NCBI GenBank assembly: GCA_027627225.1
Contig: CM051025.1
Span: 58,315,681 to 58,379,680, forward strand
DNA: 64,000 nucleotides
Direction of reading: 5' to 3'
From: Congeria kusceri
Lineage: Eukaryota > Mollusca > Bivalvia > Myida > Dreissenidae
Each line of letters starts with the position of its first letter. Position 1 is the first letter of the stretch. The notes beneath the pieces were generated by a model. That model was not told the origin of the DNA, ran no database searches, and was given only the letters and a program-made list of their open reading frames with translations. This document shows, one piece after another, positions 53,701 to 63,799 of the stretch. The position numbers were made by a program, and so were the translations under genes.

Positions 53701-56700
53701 TCTTCTAAACATAAATTACATAAATTCACTGTAGGCGGAAAGTGCCGTCCCGGATTAGCCTGTGCAGACTGCACAGGCTAATCCGGGACGACACTTTACG
53801 CACATTTTAACAGTATTTCAGTCATATCACGGCGGTCAGTTAACCTACTCACACTTTTCCTGGGCAAGCATAGCTGATCTAATCGGTTTACCAGTACTAA
53901 GTGCACATACCTATGCCAGTAACTGACAACTGCCCTACAGAATGGCCTTAGGGGGAGAATGGCCTTAGAAATAATTTCATGACCAATCCCCACACAAGTT
54001 AACTGATCACAACCAAATAATTACTTACTCTGTAGAGCTTCGGGAAAATCTGAGACGTGTTGATGGTGTTGGTCACAGATGACTCTGACATGACCTTAGA
54101 CACATGTATCTTCCACATTTCATCCACCTCCTCCGTTGGAGACATCAGGTACATGTAGGATTGGAGGAAGTTCGGGAATGTTGACGAAGTTGCGCTCGCA
54201 CTGAGGTTCACGTTGTCGGGATCATCATCATCGTCGTCGTCGTCTTCATCATCAGAGCACGAGATGGAGCTTGCCAGACTATGTCTGTATGACATTGCAA
54301 AATGTTGAATGCTTTATAGCACATAAGAAACATGTACATGGCACTAACAAAATGATTTGCTTATGAAACAATGGAAATTATCCCATTTTTTTACTTAAAA
54401 ATAGTCTTCTTATAGTTTCATAGTAGGTGGACAGATAAAAGGCTTGTGCTTTATCAAGCAATAATCATATAATTATCAAAATCATTGATGAAAATAACAC
54501 ACTGCAGATGTACATGTAGTTCTTCAACCACAATACAAGATTTCTTAGACCCCATAAATACAACAGCAAAACAAGATTCTATGTTTGATAAACACACATG
54601 CCTCCGGTTGGTGTTCAGTAGGCCATTTCTTTATTCAAATTAGGTCACGGTCAAAGTGAGGTTGGGTGATATGGGTGAATTGGGAACGGTCATAAGTTAC
54701 AACTGTGTAAATATCTAAGTGTTGTAGTAAGCGGTGCAGGTGTTAGACGAAACAGTTAAATCTATTTAACCAAGAAATGGCACTTTTGAATTATTATATA
54801 AGTCCAAATTAGGTCAAAGTAAGGTTGGGTGATCTGGGTGGATAGGGAATGGTCATAAGCAACAACTTTGTAAGTATCAAAGTGTTGTAGTAAACGGTGT
54901 TGGTGCTAGACGAAACAGTAAAATCTACTTAACCTTGTCACGGACGGAAGGACGAAAAGACAGGACAATAACTATATGCCTCCTGCATCAAGATGCCGGG
55001 GGCATAAAAAAACCCCTACAATTTGGACTGACAACTGTGAATGACCAATCAGAGTGCCAAGACGTAAGAGCTAAGACCCCCAACAGGCTAAAACATCATT
55101 TTATAAATAGTTATTTTATAAATATCATTTTGTAAAACGAAATATCAACTAACAAACTGGCAACCAAACCAAACGAGGTACCCCAAACAAACCGATTTGC
55201 CAACTTACGTTGAGTCAGTTTTGGGACTGAACTCTTGTTCGTCCTGCAGGCCGGGGTTCTTGATGACGATCACACTGCTGGCACACGGCGTCACACACTG
55301 GCGTTGGCTCTCCTCTGGGGTAGAGGAAACCGACTGAAAAACATGAAGCATGGTCTGTGTTCACTAATAGCCAATCATGGTCTGTGTTCAAGCATGGTCT
55401 TTGTTCACTAATAGAAAAGCAGTGTCTTTATTCACAAATAGAAATTTAAATGTAATTCATACAGGTTTGGATACTAAATGAAAGCTCAACCTTTACACAT
55501 TTTCTTTACGAGAAGCATGGAATTTCAAGACAATTGTTTTGTGGACAGTGATTTTATTTAATCCCAAATTGTTTCTTTAACACTGTCGAAAAGATAAATA
55601 AAATCCTGCATTTTAAACATTACTTTTCCCTACTTTGTAAACACATCACTATAAGTAAGAAGAAATTTGTAATATTCAGATCAAAATGCAAACCCAAAAC
55701 ACCCAAACTATTAAAGAGATTCAGGCAGAAATCTGACACAAGCTCCGCCCCCACCTCTCTGCCTGACAGGGTCTCGCGGTCAAGGTTGATACTCTCCGTA
55801 GAGATGCCATGAACTGGGATTTCAGACAGCGTCAGCTTGCTGAGTCTCTGCAGATCTGGCGTGCTGCCAAAGTTGGTCCGACGATGCAGAACGTCCTCAG
55901 GCATCTCGTTGAACGACTGTCGTCTGCTTGACTCAAACGTGTTGAAATAATCATTGTCCTGCAGATTTGTAAGTCAAATTAATTGTTAGGGAGTTTTCAA
56001 CAGATTATTTGTGGATCGGTGTTACATTAAGTACAAGATGAGCATGAAAATTTTGTATCTGCACAGTCCGCACAGGCTAATCCAGGACGGCACTTTCTGC
56101 CTACAGTTGATTTATCTTTAGAAGAAACTGCCTTGAAACAGAAAATACCATACAGCGGAAAGTGCCGTCCCGGATTTGCCTGTGCAGACTGCACAGGCTA
56201 ATCCGGCTGACAATTTACGCACATGCATTAGGCCTGGTTTTCCCACGATGCACCTCATATATAGGTTCATACTCTTGTCAATATTATTTAAGGTTAATTT
56301 ACAATAACGACAGAAATAAACAATGATGTTCATTACTATAAATTCTAACATGACATGCACAGTGTTTTCTATAGACAAAGAACAAACTGTACTGCTGTGA
56401 AACTACCAATAAACAACCCTCCAAAATGTTACAATCAAAATAATTTGTGCATTATCGTTGTTTATTGGCTAATAAACGATGATCTGTCGTTCTATTGCGG
56501 AATATTAAACCACTCGAGCTAACGCCCTCATTTATTAATTCCTATGCATCAGAACTCTAAATTGTTGTTTATTAGCCGATAAACAACGATAAATCAAAAA
56601 TTTCTTTAAAATGCTCTCCTTCATATTTATGTCATTGAGACAATGTGGAAGGTCAGAGATGACTTTTCTCTCTCTGCATTTTCAGTGGGGAGTTAATGAG

Positions 56701-59700
56701 TAAATATCATGACTATAACGAGATTGTGGAATGCATAGAAAAGATGAAATTGCAATACACCTTTCCTGCATTTAACTCGTAATTAACACTCTGCCCAAGC
56801 TTTTGTTAGAGGTTAAATTTTGATCCGTTGCATTTGCAAGTGTGTTATATAATGCTCTGTTGTATACACAAGGTAGGCAGTAATTCAGGTGATATCCGAA
56901 TACAATGACTGTATACAGCACTTAGTTAAACATGAAGAACATTTGAGAAATTTCCATATTTCATAAATTTTATTATGTGTTAGTATCAGCCTTATCTTTT
57001 GAATAAATGTTGCAAATATAATAAGAAAGAAATCGATGATTAAAACATCCATTTTAATGCACCTTTACAATTACTCTCATAGTGCACCTAAATATTTCCA
57101 GTTTTTGCAATTTAAGCTATTGTCATGCCTCAGTCACACATTCCCGATTTTTACTGCTGTTCTTCAGCCGACAGCGTCGTGAATCAAATATGTCAAAAGT
57201 TGGGGCAATATTCTGAGATTTGGGGCTGGAAATTCAATTTTTGATCATAAGATCGAATATGTCCCGAAAGCGTTACGACAGCATCCCGATTCTCCCGAAT
57301 GCAATCCGACAGTGTCCCGACAGCGTTCCGACATTCCTGACTGTTTTATTATTTGTATCAATGCACTGTTGGGACGCTGTCGGGAGCCATAATCGGGAAT
57401 TTGTGACTGCCGCAATACTCCAGACGTGATATTTCTATAATTTATAATGCATTTATCAATCCTGTTCCACCGGACATTGTCCCGATAACTTACCGACACC
57501 GTCCCGAAATCTATCACAACAATGTCCCAACTATACAAATTCTGCTGAGTCTCCCGAATGTTAAGGGAAAAACCTTAACTGACAGGAGTGCTTGGCCGAA
57601 CATGTCTCGATATTACCTGATTCTTAGGATAACGTACTGACAGCGTTCCGACACCTCCGGACAGCGTCCCGACATTCCCGACTTTTTATTATTTGTATCG
57701 TAGCGCTGTCGGGACGCTATCAGGAGCCATAATTGGGAATGTGAGACTGAGGCTTAAAGGGAATAATTTACACTCATGGCTACAGTATTGAAGTATTGCC
57801 ATGTGCCCTCCTTAGTGTCAACAGTAAATCAGGGTCCATATTTATAAAGATTCTGAAGCCATTTTTAACTTAAGTTGAACATAAGTCAAAAGTAGAATTT
57901 GTGTTTAATACTCTATGCTTTAGAATATTTGCATGACTAATGCTAGATATTAATACACTTTGAATTATATTACAAGTTATGTGTCAAATTTTAAAAAAAA
58001 TGCATTACTTTGTCAGAAAATCCAAAAATTAAATTTAAGAATTTTATGATTTTTCTTAATTTTCTACTAAGATTCTTTATAAATACGAGCCCAGATGTTA
58101 AAACAGGCTGAACTGGACAATTTTCTCTTCTGATCTGAACATGACATACAAAATGGCAAACGATCATTCCATGGTCATTTCTTCATTATTTTGCACTCTC
58201 TTAATGAACATTTAGACTTGCAATAACAAATAATTCTTGTACAGGGAGTCTTGGTATAATAACGATCGTGATAATGGTGAACCCGCTGGGGAAAGCATGG
58301 GCAGTAAAAGCATGGCCAGTGAAAGCATGGGCAATGTAAGCATGGGTAATTAAAGCATCTGTAATGAAAGCATGGGCAGTAAAAGCATGGGCAATGAAAG
58401 CATGGGAAATGAAAACATGGGCAGTAAAAGCACATGCAATGAAACCATGTGCAGTAAAACCATGGGCAGTGAAATCACATTATAGAGGTAACATGTGAAC
58501 AGAAGAAACTGTGGCATTGGGAAGATCTGTGGCAAATTATAGTATATGAGAACTTGTGCATCATGCAAACTGGGCAGAATGCTACAAAACAAATAACATA
58601 CAAATATTGATGCACAGGAAACATTCCAGCCATTAACAAGAAATATGGGAAAAAATATAGAATGGATGCTATGAAATGATGAAAAGATAATCTTCTTATC
58701 TACAAGTCTTACATTTACACAAATAATGTCAAATTAAAGGAAATATCTGAAAATGAAGTCTAAATAAGACAGGTATAATACTTTCCAATAATTGTTTCCA
58801 ATATCCCTATGGAGATGGTGTAGCAAAGCTTATCAGCTATATATGGAGTCACTCGTATCAGTTCAGTAGGATTAGTATGGGCCATGAGGGTCATATTTGA
58901 TAGGATATGTATGGGGGAAAGGGTTTTACCCTGAAATATTTTTAGTATTGAAACCAGTATTAGTATTTAGTATACTTGAATCCCTTAAATAATGGAATAA
59001 TTACGGTATTGAAATCCCACAATAATTGGAAAATACCAGCATTCCAATTAAAAAAGGAAAAATTCTTAAATAATACAATATTTAATAATAAAATATAAAT
59101 CATAAAACATAAGTCACAAATCCTGGAACACTGGGCCAAACAGAATCCCAGTACACTGGGATAATCCATTGACAGGGACACAATTTCCCCGACAGTTGGA
59201 TCAGTATATGTTAAGCATATGCTATATGAAGCTACATAAAACACTTACATCCACATTGTGGTTGTGGGGGTACTGAAACAGGCCGTGTAACGTCACTTTC
59301 AGTCCGAATGAGTTAAATGAATATCATGTAGTATACTAATCAAGTACTTAAATAAATCAATATGTCGTTGTATAAATAATTGTATATCAACTATTTCCTA
59401 TCTAAGTAAGCATTCTAAAATGACAAAATAACTTGAAATCATGTAGAATACAAATAGGAAATACAGGAATCAAACAACTCACCTTTTATGCGTCTTTTTT
59501 TAAATCATAGAAGCTTCTTAAATTTTTACCATTATAATACCACCACAATATGGCCTTGTCACAAAACTATGGCATCCATTCAAAAGAAATGGACACAGAG
59601 AGAATGCTTTAATTTGTGATTGTTTAACAGTGTATTAGGAAAAATTTAATTTTAATAGGAGCCAAAACTCTGTCAACATTTAGTAGTTTGTAACCAAAGT

Positions 59701-62700
59701 TGAACTTAATCTGTATTTTATGATGTTACACCTGTGTACCAAAAATAGCAAGAAACGTGGAAATTCCACGAAAACCAAATGTTTCTAACCAAATGCATAA
59801 AAGTCAGCACAATAAAAAAGAAAGTTTTGGGTGTAAGGTGAAGGTCATACACATATGGCTAGGAAATGGTTATCTTGACCTTGCAATCCAAAGCAAGGTC
59901 TCAATATAAGGTACCTACCTATGAAGTTTCATTAAAATATTTAAATGAGTTCTTCAGTTATTGAGTGGAAACCGTTTTTTATTTTTAGAATACCGTAAAA
60001 GACCATTATAAGGCGCAGATTTTCTCCTTCATTTCGATGTCAAAATTTGGTGCGCGTTATACATGGTAACAAGGATTTTGGCCCGTTTTTCTCGATGAAA
60101 TCTATTGTGTACATGTACAACATTGATAGATACCAATGACGATTGCCATGTTAGACATACCTTAAACATTATTTTTGTTTATTTTCAGGTATGTATCCCT
60201 CATCCGAAGACAATGTCTTCGTTTATGATTTAATAAAGGAAGCCATTTTGTCAACATTAAAAACCATCACCCTACTATGTTGCATTTGCAACATACAGCT
60301 TGGGGCCATCGTCGGTATGTCAAAAACTTGCGTGTCTACATGTGTGAAAATGCTTTAACAGTTGTCTTTGTAATTAATGCGTGAATAAACTTACCACACT
60401 CTGTTGTCGTGTTTTCACGCTCAGAAATAGGTGCTGAGTATGCCGAGTAGATAATGATCACTTGAGAATGTGAAAATGTTAATAACAATGCATGTTGTGT
60501 ATAAATATTGAACATTTGCCCATGATTATTATGAACTACGGCAAGGAAGAAAAAGAATTTGAGGGATTTGACTCATCAGAAGACCGATATAAATGTCCCA
60601 GATCACTAGCAAAGAAATGGCCATTATCAAGGCTACCCATTTGTTATGAAAGAAATGTCGCAAAAATTGTCAAAAATCAGTGTAATTTAACCATTGCTCT
60701 TCGTCACGAAGGCGATTTCTGCTCGGTGTTGGTAAGCGGCGACTCTTTATTGTAACCTATGAAAAACTTATTAAAACTTTTGTTCTCGATTTTTCACTGA
60801 AAAAAATGAGTGCATGTTTTACGTGGCCGCGCGTTATACATGGTCTTTAATGGTAGGTGACCTTGACCCCACCCACTCCATATGCAATCACAAGAGAGGT
60901 CTAGATAGAAGGTATCTACATATGAAGTTTCATTAAAATACCTCAATTCGATATTGAGCGGAGACTGTTTGTCTATTTTTAGTCATGGTGACATTGACCA
61001 CACCCAACCCATATGCAATCCCAAGCAAGGTCTCAATATGAGGTATCTATGTATGAAGTTTCATTAAAATATCTCAATGCATTCTCAATTTATTGTGCTG
61101 AACCTGTTTTTCTATTTTTAGTAATGGTGACTTTGACCCCACCCACCCTATATGCAATCCCAAGCGAGGTCTCGATATAAGGTATCTATTTATGAAGTTT
61201 CATTATAATATCTCAATGCATGCTTAAGTTATTGAGCAGAGACCGTTTTTCTATTTTTAGTAATGGTGACCTTGACCATGACCTCACCCACCCCATATGC
61301 AATCCCAAGGGAGGTCTCAATATAATGTATCTATGTATGAAGTTTCGTTAAAATATCTCAATGCGTTCTCAAATTATTGAGCGGAAACCATTTTTCTATT
61401 TTATGTAATGGTGACCTTGACCTTGACCCCACCCACTCTATATGCAATCCCAAGCAAGGTCTCAATATAAGGTATCTATGTATGAAATTTCATTAAAATA
61501 TCTCGATGCATTCAAGTTATTGAGCGGAAACTGTATTTCTACATTTAGTAACGGTGATCTTGACCCCACCCATCCCATATGCAATCCCAAGCGAGGTCTT
61601 GAAATAATGTATCTATGTATGAAGTTTCATTACAATAGCTCAATTTGATCTTGAGTTAGAGAGCGGAAACGAAAAGTTGACGCTGCCACAAAATTTAATG
61701 GTTTGTAACCATATTCGAACTTGACCTGTATTTTATGATGCTACACATGTGTACCAATAATTATTTAAATATGTCAAGCTGTTGTTGAGTTATTATCAAG
61801 AAACCATGTTTTTAGGGAATTTAAGTCAAAAAAGGGGCATCACTCTGTCAAAATTTAGTGGTTTGTAACCAAAGTCGAACTTGACCCGTATTTCATGATG
61901 CTACATATGTATACCAAGAATTATTTGAATATGTCAAGCCATTGTTGAGTTATAGTCAGGAAACCATGTTTTTAAGGAACTTCAGTCGAAAAGGGAACAT
62001 AATACTGTCAAAATTTAGTGGTTTGTAACCACAGTTGAACTTTTGATTTTATGATGCTACACATGTATACCAAGCATTATTTCAATATGTCAACCCATTC
62101 TTGAGTTATCGTCCGGAAACCATGTTTTTAGGGAATTCAAGTCGAAAAGGGGCCAAAATTTAGTGGTTTGGAACCAAAGTAGAACTTGACCTGTATTTTT
62201 TTTTTTACACACGTGTACCAAAAATTATTTGAATAGGTCAAGCCCTTCTTCAGGAAACCAAAAAACCAACAGACCGACAAGCTCACTACTATATACCCAG
62301 CCTAAACTTCATTTGTGGGGGTGTAAATATAAGATACTGGCTTACAGTGTTTTCTTTTATTTGCTCCACTATCGATGTGTGACAAATTCCATACAAACTC
62401 CAGGGTACAAACACCATGACTATTGAAAGGGTGACATTGACGTATTTGCTGATATATTCACAGGTCACAATGTACCCACTATTTAACATTCAGCCAATGA
62501 ATATGATAGCAACATTAATAGCAACATCATATTCATGCACTTCATGCGATTTTCATTTATAAGATTTTATAAACATGAAGAGTTTCACATATAAGTATTT
62601 TCCCTGAAGTCTTCAAGAAGTGCAGCCAAAAGCAATTACTATATAGTATCAAAGACTATTCACTGCTACAAGTGCTTGCACCATAACCTGTACAGCAACA

Positions 62701-63799
62701 CAGAGGTACATCTAGACTATACAAACAAGAAAATCTTCCAATATGCTGCAACATTCCGTTTAGATGTTCCAAAGCTTTAAGCCTTAATACGAAACAAAGT
62801 CTATAAACAATTTTCGGTACAACAGGTTTGGACCCCAAAATTAAGGCATCCGAAGTGCAGTTACAACTTTAAAGGGTTTGATACTGACTCTGACATTGTA
62901 AGTCCTTCGTGGCTAGGGCTCTATGTACACAAGAAGCAGTACAGACCCCATTACTATGGAATTTTCCAATCTAAAACACTAACTTTAAATACTCACCAAT
63001 GAACATGCTGGAACCACGATTTTCATTGGCTTCTATTTAAATTTAAGATGGATATTACCTTAAAAACTATCCCTAGTCACAAGGACAGGCATACTCACGT
63101 CATACTCCATGTCATACTCTCCGAGGAAGTCAAAGTTCTTGATGGTCATGGTGACAAGGTCAAGGCTGTTGCTGTCCCCACTGTATATGCCATCAGCTGT
63201 AAGTAGGTCAAAGGTCATCCTGCTTCAGGCTCCATTAATTTTAACTTGTATAACATAAAGCTACAAATTAGTATTTACACTTTTTGCCAGCCCAAATATA
63301 CATTTTACATATGTTTACTTTTCTGAAATGAACTTAAAATTATGTTTACATATTCATACTCTTAGTGTAACCATATGTAAAAGGAAATACTCTGGTCTTT
63401 GTTTTTCATATTTCGATCACTGAAACATACTTGTGGCAGATGAAATTTGACAATAGAACATTTACAAGTTAAAGAGTAGTTTAAAGAACAAAACTGATTG
63501 TTGATGTTTTCTGAAAACATTCTGATGACAGCTATTGTTTCTTGTTAGCAAAAATCAAAACAAGCCTACAAGTCACTGAAATTTAATTGGGATCCTTTAC
63601 ATGAATTTTTTCAGATAAATCAAATATGCAAGCACACGATTGTGCCACAACGAACCAACCAGTATTTAGAAGTAATAAAAGAGTTCAATGGTATTTCCCC
63701 TAGCTTACAAGACTGGGCCATGTCTGGTATGGACTCATCCCCGCTGGAGGGAATGCTTGGCTGAGGGTCGACTGTATCGCTGTACTGGCTGAAGATCAC
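47597..63799 (-). CDS. FRY: Furry (FRY/FRYL)-family protein, C-terminal part
   Basis: Eleven minus-strand exons (63709-63799, 63099-63196, 55755-55958, 55209-55333, 54029-54284, 51992-52246, 50969-51052, 50058-50168, 48934-49133, 48436-48527, 47597-47751) join in one frame to 556 residues and a TGA. The C-terminal order HRFCLLEMQECFETY, KLYKLIFQLVQLFESYIKLL, QYQKALQLLRSFRSIWP, DDDLITLLNVY and GQLLDINQQLR resembles what I recall of the C-terminus of vertebrate Furry. Known role: Furry/Tao3/Mor2 proteins are very large armadillo/HEAT-type scaffolds that act with NDR/Tricornered kinases in cell polarity, dendrite tiling and mitosis. The 5' two-thirds or more lies off the right edge. The family call is from memory and no alignment was run; FRY versus FRYL is not decided. 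Confidence 0.78.
47962..48360. repeat. dispersed repeat with two internal units
   Basis: AAGAGCTGTTTGT start, two units with TATCAAGTTTGGTGAAGATC about 150 bp apart, and an end with GACCGACAGACTGACCG. Bivalve-type intronic element in the FRY-like gene. Confidence 0.6.
48436..48527 (-). CDS. FRY: FRY-like exon j
   Basis: Acceptor TTGTCCGCAG. Encodes SIWPGEMFGLNVDDDLITLL, NVYCIAEKKS. I chose donor TCTG|GTATGC at 48435 because it gives a Gly-Val-Tyr junction. A GTATAG at 48456 is an alternative donor that also keeps frame (both leave one base). Confidence 0.85.
48934..49133 (-). CDS. FRY: FRY-like exon i
   Basis: Acceptor CCCCACCCAG, donor TTCAG|GTTAGT. Encodes VNDVTSQVESIKEEITTAIR, ELENGQASPLNMDSPKPLTK and YQKALQLLRSF. 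Ends two bases into an Arg codon. Helical and charged, probably coiled-coil in part. Confidence 0.92.
49200..49800. repeat. loose AT-rich tandem repeat in intron
   Basis: Degenerate units containing ACACAAATTCCTGTATTAGT, TAACAACAGAATGAAAGTGA and TTTGTTAAATTGCAT recur about every 100-120 bp, about six times. Strongly diverged. Confidence 0.7.
50058..50168 (-). CDS. FRY: FRY-like exon h
   Basis: Acceptor GTGGTTTACAG, donor CAG|GTATGT, 37 codons. Encodes KLDLCQKLYKLIFQLVQLFE and SYIKLLECLAQVKSDNQ, an amphipathic Leu-rich helix. Its acceptor and first 18 nt are repeated in the 64-bp array immediately upstream in the intron. Confidence 0.9.
50159..50600 (-). repeat. 64-bp array carrying exon h splice acceptor, 7 units
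   Basis: GGTCCAGCTTCTGTGAACCT-type starts occur exactly every 64 bp: 50159, 50223, 50287, 50351, 50415, 50479, 50543. On the minus strand each unit holds TTCACAG followed by AAGCTGGACCTTTGTCAG, i.e. acceptor plus the first 18 nt of exon h. Only the first unit continues into real exon sequence. Confidence 0.95.
50969..51052 (-). CDS. FRY: FRY-like exon g
   Basis: Acceptor TATGTTACAG, donor CAG|GTATGC, 28 codons. Encodes SLECIKSCIKQQSLGDGGSL and PVACSDEQ. Phase 0 at both ends. Confidence 0.88.
51214..51411. repeat. palindromic MITE (copy 12, shortened)
   Basis: TGAGGCGCCTTGTGGGCAAA to TTTTTCCACGACACGCCTCA; hairpin 1 largely deleted, hairpin 2 intact (CTGTGCAGCCTGCACAGG). Confidence 0.9.
51992..52246 (-). 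CDS. FRY: FRY-like exon f: conserved C-terminal core
   Basis: Acceptor TTCTCCACAG, donor CAG|GTAAGT, 85 codons in phase 0. Encodes ELRRRLATLTKDAYYYVSKT, LLQALETMFNNLECPYFYVE and HRFCLLEMQECFETYCMRKD. This is the most family-like block of the window. Confidence 0.92.
52539..53393. mobile_element. pogo/Tigger-like TIR element
   Basis: Left end CAGTGAAACCTGCCCAAACC, right end GGTTTAGACAGGTTCTACTG (inverted match). Subterminal AACCGAA blocks at both ends. 855 bp, no transposase seen. Lies in the FRY-like intron. Confidence 0.78.
53568..53805. repeat. palindromic MITE (copy 13, right end lost)
   Basis: Starts GAGGGGCGTCGTCGGAAAAC. Both hairpins are almost perfect (GATTAGCCTGTGCAGTCTGC and its partner). 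Breaks off after CTTTACGCACATT. A 10-bp duplication AAATTACATAAATT interrupts the centre. Confidence 0.92.
54029..54284 (-). CDS. FRY: FRY-like exon e with acidic run
   Basis: Acceptor TCATACAG, donor AGA|GTAAGT. After HSLASSISCSDDE comes a run of Asp coded by GAC/GAT, then FPNFLQSYMYLMSPTEEVDE and a helical stretch to FPKLYR. The Asp run is a trinucleotide-repeat tract likely to vary in length between alleles. Confidence 0.88.
54600..55015. repeat. bivalve-type repeat with two internal units
   Basis: Two units of about 165 bp (AATTAGGTCACGGTCAAAGT and AATTAGGTCAAAGTAAGGTT; both with AGTGTTGTAGTAA), then GGACGGAAGGACG...ATGCCGGGGGCATAA, a common bivalve repeat end. Confidence 0.7.
55209..55333 (-). 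CDS. FRY: FRY-like exon d
   Basis: Acceptor TTTTTCAG, donor CAAC|GTAAGT. Encodes SVSSTPEESQRQCVTPCASS, VIVIKNPGLQDEQEFSPKTD. Ends two bases into a Thr codon completed by the next exon. Confidence 0.87.
55755..55958 (-). CDS. FRY: FRY-like exon c
   Basis: Acceptor AATCTGCAG, donor GAGAG|GTGGGG (a weak donor). 68 codons, phase 0 at both ends. Ser/Thr-rich; it includes DNDYFNTFESSRRQSFNEMP and TPDLQRLSKLTLSEIPVHGI. The RRQS and RRTNFGS stretches could be basophilic kinase sites, which is inference only. Confidence 0.87.
56060..56259. repeat. palindromic MITE (copy 14, left end lost)
   Basis: Starts within hairpin 1 (GCACAGTCCGCACAGGCTAA) and runs to TTTTCCCACGATGCACCTCA. Confidence 0.9.
56454..56590. 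repeat. foldback element, relative of 1456-1629
   Basis: Arms ATCGTTGTTTATTGGCTAAT and ATTAGCCGATAAACAACGAT; inner ACCACTCGAGCTAACGCCCT corresponds to ACCACTCGGGCTACCGCCCT at about 1531. Confidence 0.85.
57127..57753. mobile_element. MITE with GCCTCAGTC termini
   Basis: Left GCCTCAGTCACACATTCCCG, right GGGAATGTGAGACTGAGGC. Internal GACAGCGT(C/T)CCGACA blocks recur on both strands, much like the TTCGG-rich style of the Harbinger relic, though no homology is shown. Confidence 0.75.
57832..58092. mobile_element. MITE with inverted GGGTCCATATTTATAAAG ends
   Basis: GGGTCCATATTTATAAAGAT at left; TTCTTTATAAATACGAGCCC at right (inverted, two mismatches). 261 bp, AT-rich. Confidence 0.75.
58291..58475. 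repeat. 15-bp tandem repeat, about 12 units
   Basis: Unit AAGCATGGGCAGTAA with GCAATG and CCAGTG variants. In phase with codons, hence the Cys/Pro-rich spurious frames on the minus strand. Confidence 0.93.
59249..59272 (-). CDS. FRY: candidate 24-nt microexon of FRY-like gene
   Basis: Reading the minus strand: a CCTGTTTCAG acceptor, 24 nt encoding YPHNHNVD, then GTAAGTG, a near-perfect donor. Phase 0 at both ends, matching exon b (ends phase 0) and exon c (starts phase 0), so it adds eight residues without a frameshift. It lies in a 7.1 kb intron otherwise filled with repeats. Found by eye; no transcript support. Confidence 0.5.
59600..62330. repeat. composite bivalve-type repeat with two tandem arrays
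   Basis: About 59880-61660: units of about 125-145 bp with TATGCAATCCCAAGCGAGGT, GAAGTTTCATTAAAATATCT and TTGAGCGGAAACCGTTTTTC. About 61690-62200: about 3.5 units of about 160 bp with AAATTTAGTGGTTTGTAACC and TGTCAAGCC. A partial unit at 59640-59760 belongs to the second type. Ends near CAACAGACCGACAAGCTCAC. The first array is interrupted by the element at 59993-60853. Confidence 0.85.
59993..60853. mobile_element. TA-flanked TIR element inside the satellite
   Basis: Ends CCGTAAAAGACCATTATAAG and ATACATGGTCTTTAATGG, each bordered by TA; subterminal GCGCGTTATACATGG at both ends. Satellite sequence (TTTTTAG / GGTGACC) resumes across the site. An 87-codon + frame (60492-60755) reads EEKEFEGFDSSEDRYKCPRS; I do not recognise it as an intact transposase. 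Confidence 0.82.
62331..63098. other. intron, nothing recognised
   Basis: FRY-like intron without visible elements or exons. Confidence 0.5.
63099..63196 (-). CDS. FRY: FRY-like exon b
   Basis: Acceptor CTACTTACAG, donor GAC|GTGAGT. Encodes DGIYSGDSNSLDLVTMTIKN and FDFLGEYDMEYD. Ends in phase 0, so a phase-0 microexon can follow. Confidence 0.88.
63709..63799 (-). CDS. FRY: FRY-like exon a (first in window)
   Basis: Acceptor CTATATTTCAG, donor TCTT|GTAAGC. Encodes VIFSQYSDTVDPQPSIPSSG and DESIPDMAQS. Ends one base into a Ser codon. The acceptor lies in a diverged unit of the adjoining 39-bp minisatellite. Confidence 0.85.

Noticed and set aside
57220..57538. Opposed frames of 69 and 97 codons
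   Set aside because: Both fall in a MITE with internally repeated CCGACAGCGT words.
60492..60755. 87-codon frame as a stand-alone gene
   Set aside because: It lies wholly within a TIR element; treated as element content, function unknown.
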